Below, in pieces: positions 26,159 to 32,291 of a stretch of 64,000 nucleotides of DNA (its first letter is position 1; each line of letters begins with the position of its first letter). Where the stretch lies: the NCBI RefSeq assembly GCF_016862935.1, contig NZ_BONX01000012.1, positions 310,001-374,000 on the forward strand. The letters run 5' to 3'. The translations under genes were made by a program, and so were the position numbers. The notes beneath the pieces were generated by a model. It was not told where the DNA came from, made no database searches, and worked only from the letters and a program-made list of their open reading frames with translations. This DNA is from Plantactinospora mayteni (GTDB taxonomy: Bacteria; Actinomycetota; Actinomycetes; Mycobacteriales; Micromonosporaceae).

Positions 26159-26747
26159 GCCGTCTCTCTTTCGCAGGGGCGGGCGGGGTGCGACCACGGG
26201 CCGGCCGCGGGCCGCGGCATGCCAGGTCGTGCCTGGACGCCGGGAGCGCGGGTTCGCCCGGTCGGTCGTCGTGCCGTCCGCCGCGACGGCAGTCAGCGCC
26301 GCAGGACGTCACACAGCGTTACTTGGACTGCCGTGTGTCCGTCCCGTGGTCCGTGAGGTCAGGATGACCAGCACATCAACGTATGTCAATATTTTCTCGC
26401 AACGATTGATCTGATGTTCCAGCCCAGACAGTCAACATCTCCGCCCGGCCACGTTCGACGTCCGACTTTGGGCGCGGCGAGGTCCACCGGCCGAACAGCA
26501 GAACGAGGATTGCATGGACGGATGTGAACATCTATCTTCATACGTGTTACGTCTTATGAATGTCAAGAAAGTGATCCGAGCTTTGCCGACGATCGCCACC
26601 GCCGCCCCGATCTGGCGCCCGCTCGCCGTCACGCAGGACCGGCTCGCCCTGGACGGTCTGGACCAGCTCCGGAAGCTCCTCGGTGCGCCGTCCACCCCAA
26701 CCGACCACACCCATCACCACACCACCCTCAGGTAAGGAGACCGTCCC
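26159..26747. promoter_or_regulatory. Divergent regulatory region of the ThuA and beta-helix genes
   Basis: An AT-richer stretch stands out from the GC-rich surroundings. Minus strand: TTGACA (26390-26385) overlaps CATACGTTGATG, a candidate -35 and operator for the ThuA gene. Plus strand: GATGTGAACATC (26521-26532, a perfect 5-bp inverted repeat), then TTCATA (26537-26542) and TATGAA (26555-26560) flanking CATACGTGTTACG. The CATACGNGTTAC core recurs in the ABC operon promoter at 17985, which suggests control by the same GntR protein. No real gene was found in the interval. Confidence 0.45.
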
Positions 26748-29135
26748 GTGTCCGTACCGTCATCTGCCGCCGGCCGGAGGCGGGTGCTGGCCGGAGCTGT
26801 CGCGGCGGCGCTGGCCACCGTGGCCGCCGTCGCCGCCGCACCCTCCCCCGCGTCAGCGGCCACCACCACGCTCTACGCGTCCCCCTCCGGCAGCGGCACC
26901 AGTTGCTCGGCCACCCAGCCCTGCTCGCTGACCGGAGCGCAGACCGCGGTGCGCGCGCTCACCGCCGCGATGTCCGGCGACGTCGTCGTGCAGCTCGCCG
27001 ACGGGGTGTACCGGCTCTCCGCGCCGCTGCGGTTCACCGCGGCCGACTCCGGCAACAACGGCTACCGGGTGGTGTGGCAGGCCGCCCCCTCGGCCCGGCC
27101 GGTGATCAGCGGCTCCCGGGCGGTCACCGGCTGGTCCCAGGTCGACGCCGGCCGCAACATCTGGCGGGCCAACGTCGGCGCCGGCACCGAGAGCCGGCAG
27201 CTCTACGTCGACGGCGCCATCGCCACCCGGGCCCGTACCCAGGTCAACCGGGCCGACTTCACCCCGTCCAGCACCGGGATGAGGTTCACCAACAGCGCAC
27301 TCAACTACCTGAACAACCTGGCCCAGCAGAGCCGGATCGAGATGGAGAGCGTCGGCTCCTTCACCGACCGCTACTCCCCGGTGCAGAGCATCAGCGGGAA
27401 CCTCATCACGATGCAGCAGCCGGCCTGGAACAACAACAACTTCGGGTACGACACCTTCACCAGCCCGCACCGGGCCGGCCCGCTCTACCTGACCAACGCC
27501 TACGAGTTCCTGGACGCTGCCGGCGAGTGGTATCTCAACCGGACGACCGGTGACCTGTTCTACATCCCGCCGGCCGGGCAGAACATCAACAACCTCAGCA
27601 TCGAACTGCCGACGTTGCAGTCCCTGGTGAACCTCGGCGGGACGTACGACGCCCCGGCGCACCACCTCACGTTCAGCGGGATCACCTTCACCGGTACGAG
27701 CTGGCTCGGCCCGAGCAGCAACCAGGGCTACGTCGACCAGCAGACCGGCGCCTACATCGCCGGGAACTGGAGCTGGCCCGCCTTCACCTCCTGCCACAAC
27801 GGCTGCCCGCAGTTCGAGGCCGCCCGGCCGAACTGGTTCCAGTCGCCGGCCGCGGTGCAGATCTCCGCCGCCAACAACATCACCGTCACCGACTCCCGGT
27901 TCTTCAACCTCGGGCAGACCGCGATCGGCATCGGCAACGACGCCAACGCGCACGCCAGCGGGGTGGGCCTGGGCGCCAGCAACATCACGGTGGACCGCTC
28001 CGAGATCGCGCGTGCCTCGGCCGGCGGCATCGTGGTCGGTGGCGTCCGCGCCGACGCCCACCACCCGAGCGACCAGCGGATGACCAACCGGGACATCACA
28101 ATCAGCAACAACCGCATCCACGACATCGGCGTGGAGCACCGGGGCATCGTCTCGGTGCTGACCACCTACGTCAACACCGCCACCATCTCGCACAACGAGG
28201 TCTACAACATGCCGTACACCGGCATGTCCATGGGGTACGGCTGGGGCGCCAACGACGCCGGTGGCAGCAACCACTACGCCGACCGTGGCCTGTACAACTA
28301 CCAGCCGCGCTACTCCACCCCCACCACGGCGTCGAACAACCGGCTCGTCGGCAACTACGTGCACGACGTGATGCAGCAGATGAACGACGGCGGCTGCATC
28401 TACACGCTGTCGGCGAACCAGGGCGGGCTGATCAGCGACAACCACTGCCTGCGGACCAACGGCTACTTCGGGATCTACTTCGACGAGGGCTCGCGGTACT
28501 GGACCGCCCGGAACAACGTCTTCTCGAACACCGGCACCTGGGCCACCGCCAACTACTGGTTCGCCGAGAACATGGGCAACTTCACCGTCACCAACAACTG
28601 GTCGACCAACAACAGCACCAACGTGACCAACGGCGACCGGAGCAACGTGGTCAACAACAACGTCACGGTGACCAACGGCAACTGGCCGGCCGGCGCCCAG
28701 GCCGTGATGACCGCCGCCGGGCCACAGAGCGGCGGCAACGGCCAGCAGAACGTGCGGATCGTCGGGGCCCAGTCCGGGCGCTGCCTGGAGATCGGCGGAT
28801 CGAGTACCGCCAACGGCACCCAGGCACAGCTCTGGGACTGCGGCAGCGGCACCAACCAGCGATGGACGCACACCGCCAGCGGTCAGCTCATGGTGTACGG
28901 CAACAAGTGCCTGGACGCCAACGGGCAGGGCACCGCCAACGGCACCCTGGCGATCATCTGGGACTGCAACGGGCAGGCCAACCAGCGGTGGAACGTCAAC
29001 GCGAACGGCACCATCACCGGCGTACAGTCCGGGCTCTGCCTCGACGCCAGCGGCAACGGGACCGCGAACGGCACCAAGGTGCACCTCTGGGCGTGCCACG
29101 GCGGCACCAACCAGCAGTGGAGCCTGGGTAGCTGA
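26748..29135 (+). CDS. Secreted right-handed parallel beta-helix protein with ricin-type lectin domain
   Basis: 795 residues, exported (signal peptide to SPASA|ATT, about residue 38). Residues 40-110 are the entry strands of a beta-helix (TTLYASPSGSGT). The helix core (about 350-620) shows repeated turns such as NNITVTDSRFFNLG, NITVDRSEIARAS and DITISNNRIHDIG. The end (about 665-795) is a CBM13 trefoil with NQRWTH, NQRWNV and NQQWSL. Such helices include polysaccharide lyases and glycosidases, but I cannot identify a catalytic triad or family. GTG 26748 has AAGGAG eight nt upstream. Divergent from the ThuA gene; likely the polymer-cleaving partner of the locus. Confidence 0.82.
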   Translation: MSVPSSAAGRRRVLAGAVAAALATVAAVAAAPSPASAATTTLYASPSGSGTSCSATQPCSLTGAQTAVRALTAAMSGDVVVQLADGVYRLSAPLRFTAADSGNNGYRVVWQAAPSARPVISGSRAVTGWSQVDAGRNIWRANVGAGTESRQLYVDGAIATRARTQVNRADFTPSSTGMRFTNSALNYLNNLAQQSRIEMESVGSFTDRYSPVQSISGNLITMQQPAWNNNNFGYDTFTSPHRAGPLYLTNAYEFLDAAGEWYLNRTTGDLFYIPPAGQNINNLSIELPTLQSLVNLGGTYDAPAHHLTFSGITFTGTSWLGPSSNQGYVDQQTGAYIAGNWSWPAFTSCHNGCPQFEAARPNWFQSPAAVQISAANNITVTDSRFFNLGQTAIGIGNDANAHASGVGLGASNITVDRSEIARASAGGIVVGGVRADAHHPSDQRMTNRDITISNNRIHDIGVEHRGIVSVLTTYVNTATISHNEVYNMPYTGMSMGYGWGANDAGGSNHYADRGLYNYQPRYSTPTTASNNRLVGNYVHDVMQQMNDGGCIYTLSANQGGLISDNHCLRTNGYFGIYFDEGSRYWTARNNVFSNTGTWATANYWFAENMGNFTVTNNWSTNNSTNVTNGDRSNVVNNNVTVTNGNWPAGAQAVMTAAGPQSGGNGQQNVRIVGAQSGRCLEIGGSSTANGTQAQLWDCGSGTNQRWTHTASGQLMVYGNKCLDANGQGTANGTLAIIWDCNGQANQRWNVNANGTITGVQSGLCLDASGNGTANGTKVHLWACHGGTNQQWSLGS

Positions 29136-29143
29136 CACAGACG

Positions 29144-29181
29144 GGGAGGTGGGGCCGAAACGCCGGCCGGCCCCGCCTCCC
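29144..29181. terminator. Bidirectional hairpin between convergent genes
   Basis: Fourteen-bp stem (29144-29157 with 29168-29181, one G-T pair) and a 10-nt loop, a few bases after the beta-helix stop and before the acyl-CoA dehydrogenase stop. No T-run. Confidence 0.55.
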
Positions 29182-29300
29182 ACCACACCGCGCCCGGCCG
29201 GTCCCAGACCGTGAGGTCGGGTATCCGGCCGCCGTCGACCTCCGGACCGATCAGCGTTGCGCGGCCGTGGCGTGGTGGCTGTCCCGCGCCCGGAACGGCG

Positions 29301-30464
29301 TCAGTCCTTGAGGAGTTGCCGTGCCATCACGATCCGCTGGACCTGGTTGGTGCCCTCGTAGATCTGGGTGATCTTGGCGTCCCGCATCATCCGCTCGACC
29401 GGGTAGTCCCGGGTGTAGCCGTACCCGCCGAGGAGCTGGACCGCGTCGGTGGTGATCTCCATGGCGGCGTCCGAGGCGAAGCACTTCGCGGCGGCACCGA
29501 AGTAGGTCAGGTCGGCGTCGCCGCGCTCCGACTTCCCGGCCGCCGCGTACGTCAACTGCCGGGCCGCCTCCAGCTTCATCCCCATGTCGGCGAGCATGAA
29601 CTGTACGCCCTGGAACTCGGCGACCGCCTTGCCGAACTGCCGCCGCTGCCGGACGTACCCCCTGGCGTAGTCCAGCGCGCCCTGGGCGATCCCGAGCGCC
29701 TGGGCGGCGATGGTGACCCGGGTGTGGTCCAGGGTCTTCATGGCGGTGCCGAAGCCGGTCCCCGGGTCGCCGATCATGCGGTCCGCCGGGATCCGCACGT
29801 TGTCGAGGTAGACCTCCCGGGTCGGCGAGCCCTTGATGCCGAGCTTCTTCTCCGGCGCCCCGAAGCTGATCCCCGGATCCGACTTCTCCACGACGAAGGC
29901 GGAGATGCCGCGCGAGCGGGCCGCCGGATCGGTCACCGCGAACACGGTGTAGTACTCGGAGACCCCGGCGTTGGTGATCCACCGCTTGACACCGTTGAGC
30001 ACGTAGTGGTCGCCGTCGGGTACCGCCCGGGTGAGCATCGAGGCGGCGTCGCTTCCCGCCTCCGGCTCGGAGAGGCAGTACGAGAACATCGCCTCGCCCC
30101 GGGCCACCGGCGGCAGGTAGCGCCGCTTCAACTCGTCCGAGGCGGCCAGCAACAGTGGCATGGTGCCGAGCTTGTTCACGGCCGGGATCAGCGAGGAGGC
30201 GGCACAGGCCCGGGCCACCTCCTCGATCACGATCGCGGTGGCCAACGCGTCGGCGCCGGCTCCGCCGTACTCCTCGGGGATGTGCGGGGCGTGGAAGTCA
30301 GCGGCCTTCAGGGCTTCGTACGACGCCTTCGGGAACTCGCCGGTCTCGTCCGCCTCAGCGGCGTTCGGCGCGACCTTGGCGTCGCAGACCTCCCGGACCG
30401 CCTCCCGGACCGCCTCGTGCTCCTCCGGCAGCAGGTATGCGTCGAACGACGGCTCACTGGTCAC
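29301..30464 (-). CDS. Acyl-CoA dehydrogenase (FadE25-like)
   Basis: 387 residues, the normal length. FAD enzyme that introduces the alpha-beta double bond into acyl-CoA and passes electrons to ETF. Typical signatures: YCLSEPEAGSDAASM (near 130), RWITNAGVSEYYTVF, and near the C terminus GGYGYTRDYPVERMMRDAKI, then the catalytic Glu in IYEGTNQVQR. GTG 30464 has GGGGAGG six nt upstream; the frame before it is not coding-like. In M. tuberculosis fadE25 sits directly beside purE and purK; here those genes lie 12 kb away, separated by six genes. Chain-length specificity unknown. Confidence 0.92.
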   Translation of the reverse strand: MTSEPSFDAYLLPEEHEAVREAVREVCDAKVAPNAAEADETGEFPKASYEALKAADFHAPHIPEEYGGAGADALATAIVIEEVARACAASSLIPAVNKLGTMPLLLAASDELKRRYLPPVARGEAMFSYCLSEPEAGSDAASMLTRAVPDGDHYVLNGVKRWITNAGVSEYYTVFAVTDPAARSRGISAFVVEKSDPGISFGAPEKKLGIKGSPTREVYLDNVRIPADRMIGDPGTGFGTAMKTLDHTRVTIAAQALGIAQGALDYARGYVRQRRQFGKAVAEFQGVQFMLADMGMKLEAARQLTYAAAGKSERGDADLTYFGAAAKCFASDAAMEITTDAVQLLGGYGYTRDYPVERMMRDAKITQIYEGTNQVQRIVMARQLLKD

Positions 30465-30516
30465 GGCGGCCCTCCCCGGCACTCGTCCCCGGTGGCACCA
30501 CGCCCCGGACATCCGA

Positions 30517-30522
30517 ACAATA
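30517..30522 (-). promoter_or_regulatory. Candidate -10 of the acyl-CoA dehydrogenase gene
   Basis: TATTGT on the minus strand, about 50 nt before the GTG. It lies inside the near-palindrome TTACTGGCGGGTATT, a possible TetR-type site; weak evidence. Confidence 0.3.
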
Positions 30523-30644
30523 CCCGCCAGTAACCACGCCCCGACAGCCCTCCCCGGCCTCGCCGTCGCCCCGGCCAGGGCGCTGGGGCGGCGACCGGCG
30601 GTCACCTCGGCGCGGCGACGACCTGCGGAAGGGAGCGCACCGAC

Positions 30645-31604
30645 CTACAAGGCGACTTGCCGGCGAGTAGCCATCCTGCTGATCGTGAGCGTGACCGCGA
30701 GCATTCCGACCATCGCCGCGAGAAGTAGGGTCTGGTTGCCGACCGCCCAAGCGTCCTGCTTCCAACCCATCAGTTCATGGGCCAGGACACCGAGGATTGG
30801 CACCAGGAGAAGCGTGCTCGCGACGACGGATAGCCGCACATCAAACGCCGCCCCCACGATGGCTGCCGTGAGCCAGGCGACCACAATGACCGCCTGGCCA
30901 AATCCGCCGTCCCATCCATTGAGCGGATTAGGTGTCACCATCGCCACAACCACCGCTGCCACGACAAGCCAGATCCATGGTCGCCTGACCCGTGGTTGAC
31001 GCGCTCCGAGCAACGGAAGCATCGTCAGTGCGGCCAACACGCATGCCCACGTCGGGAAGTCCAAGGCTAGGTAGAGAACCGCCTCGAGCCTCGACGGCCC
31101 GCTTGCCGTAACTCCCGTCCATTGTTCTACGTACAACTGGTTGTGGGCTACGGGGTACCAGTGGTCAGCGATGAAAGCGCTGACGGTTACGGCGAGTGCG
31201 ACGCGGTAGCGAGCCCAAGCCGCGGCGGCCAGTGCCAGAAGCCATAGCGCGGGCGTGACCAGGTCACCGGAAACCACAGCGGCGGAGGAAGTGCCAGGCA
31301 GCAGCAGCCATAGGCGCCATATGACGGGCATGGCCGTGAGGCAGATGCCGCACACGAGGAGGGACAGCGCGGTCAATCGCAGCGCGGAGTATCGCAATGC
31401 TGACCGGGAACCGAGTCGGTCCACACCGGTGCGGGCCCGCAGGCCTCCCGTCAGGAGTGCCAGGGACTCCCGAAGGTTCGGGTGTCCGCGGTCCGTCTCG
31501 CCCGCAGCCAGCAGCGTCTCCAGCATCTCGTCGGCCCGGTACTGCCGATAGGCCCGCGGGTACGCGCGCAGCAGCCACCGATAGCGGCGCTCCAGGCCGG
31601 TCAT
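30645..31604 (-). CDS. Multi-pass membrane protein encoded with a PadR regulator
   Basis: 319 residues, function unknown. The first 60 are cytosolic (ERRYRWLLRAYPRAYRQYRA, a pattern seen in proteins that follow PadR genes), then about eight hydrophobic segments. Its ATG overlaps the PadR stop by four bases (ATGA), so the two are translated together, and the PadR protein probably controls this gene. The GC content looks slightly lower than that of neighbours, which would fit a recent arrival, but I did not measure it. Confidence 0.8.
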   Translation of the reverse strand: MTGLERRYRWLLRAYPRAYRQYRADEMLETLLAAGETDRGHPNLRESLALLTGGLRARTGVDRLGSRSALRYSALRLTALSLLVCGICLTAMPVIWRLWLLLPGTSSAAVVSGDLVTPALWLLALAAAAWARYRVALAVTVSAFIADHWYPVAHNQLYVEQWTGVTASGPSRLEAVLYLALDFPTWACVLAALTMLPLLGARQPRVRRPWIWLVVAAVVVAMVTPNPLNGWDGGFGQAVIVVAWLTAAIVGAAFDVRLSVVASTLLLVPILGVLAHELMGWKQDAWAVGNQTLLLAAMVGMLAVTLTISRMATRRQVAL

Positions 31605-31957
31605 GCCAGCGCCGTCCGCGCCGTCGCGACCATCGATCCGACGGGACGGTCTCGAACGACCCGAGCCGCAGCGGCCATCCGCGCCGCCTCCTCATGCAGT
31701 GCGGACAACCCGTGCCCGGTCAGCTCATACGTGCGGCGGGCACGGCCGTTGACCACCGCCTCCTCGGCCACTCGCACCATCTCCTCGCCGGTGAGCCGGT
31801 CCAACGCGGCGTACAGGGTGCCAGTTGTCAAACGCACCCGCCCGCCGGACAGTTCCTGTGCCTGCTTGACGATGGCGTAGCCGTGCAGCGGAGCGTCCTG
31901 TAACGCGGCGAGGATGAAGTACGTGGGTTCGCGCATCGGCACGAAAGACCTAGTCAT
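31601..31957 (-). CDS. PadR-family transcriptional regulator
   Basis: 118 residues. A PadR winged helix: PTYFILAALQDAPLHGYAIV, then RLTTGTLYAALDRLTGEEMV, with the YELTGHG wing and a short C-terminal dimer helix. Acts as a repressor; ligand unknown. ATG 31957 is supported by a TATGTT box six nt upstream (leaderless); a second ATG at 31936 is possible. First gene of a two-gene operon with the membrane protein. Confidence 0.9.
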   Translation of the reverse strand: MTRSFVPMREPTYFILAALQDAPLHGYAIVKQAQELSGGRVRLTTGTLYAALDRLTGEEMVRVAEEAVVNGRARRTYELTGHGLSALHEEAARMAAAARVVRDRPVGSMVATARTALA

Positions 31958-31963
31958 GCCATC

Positions 31964-31969
31964 AACATA
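31964..31969 (-). promoter_or_regulatory. -10 box of the padR operon, predicted leaderless
   Basis: TATGTT on the minus strand, six nt before ATG 31957. A TTGACC with a 19-bp spacer lies upstream. Confidence 0.5.
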
Positions 31970-32151
31970 AGCAGATGATCGACGTATTGGTCAAGGACCG
32001 GGCCATCGCGGGTCTCTGTGGCATCCCGATCTGTCGCCCGATCGGGCGACACGACGCGTGACGGGCGTGCGGTGGCGTCAACGCACTGGTCGTGCCGTCC
32101 ACCGTGATCGCGCAGTCCGATGCGCAGGTGCGGGTCGGCACGCTGGGCAAG

Positions 32152-32187
32152 CAGTGGAGGGTGGGAGTGCACTCCCACCCTCCACTG
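32152..32187. repeat. Perfect 36-bp palindrome without loop
   Basis: Arms 32152-32169 and 32170-32187 are exact reverse complements (CAGTGGAGGGTGGGAGTG and its complement). The site lies downstream of the M14 peptidase gene and upstream of padR. It could end transcription from the peptidase gene or be a protein-binding site. No T-run follows on the minus strand. Confidence 0.85.
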
Positions 32188-32291
32188 AATCTTTCAACCT
32201 CCCCTTGCGATCAGTTGAGCCGCAAGGTCAGAGGCGGTGCGTGAGCGCCGCGCGGTTCATGTTGAAAGGATCCACTGTGCACCGCTGCCGG

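Noticed and set aside
26514-26735. 73-codon plus-strand frame before the beta-helix gene
   Set aside because: It starts before and runs through the likely operator, has no ribosome site, and ends just before the real ribosome site.
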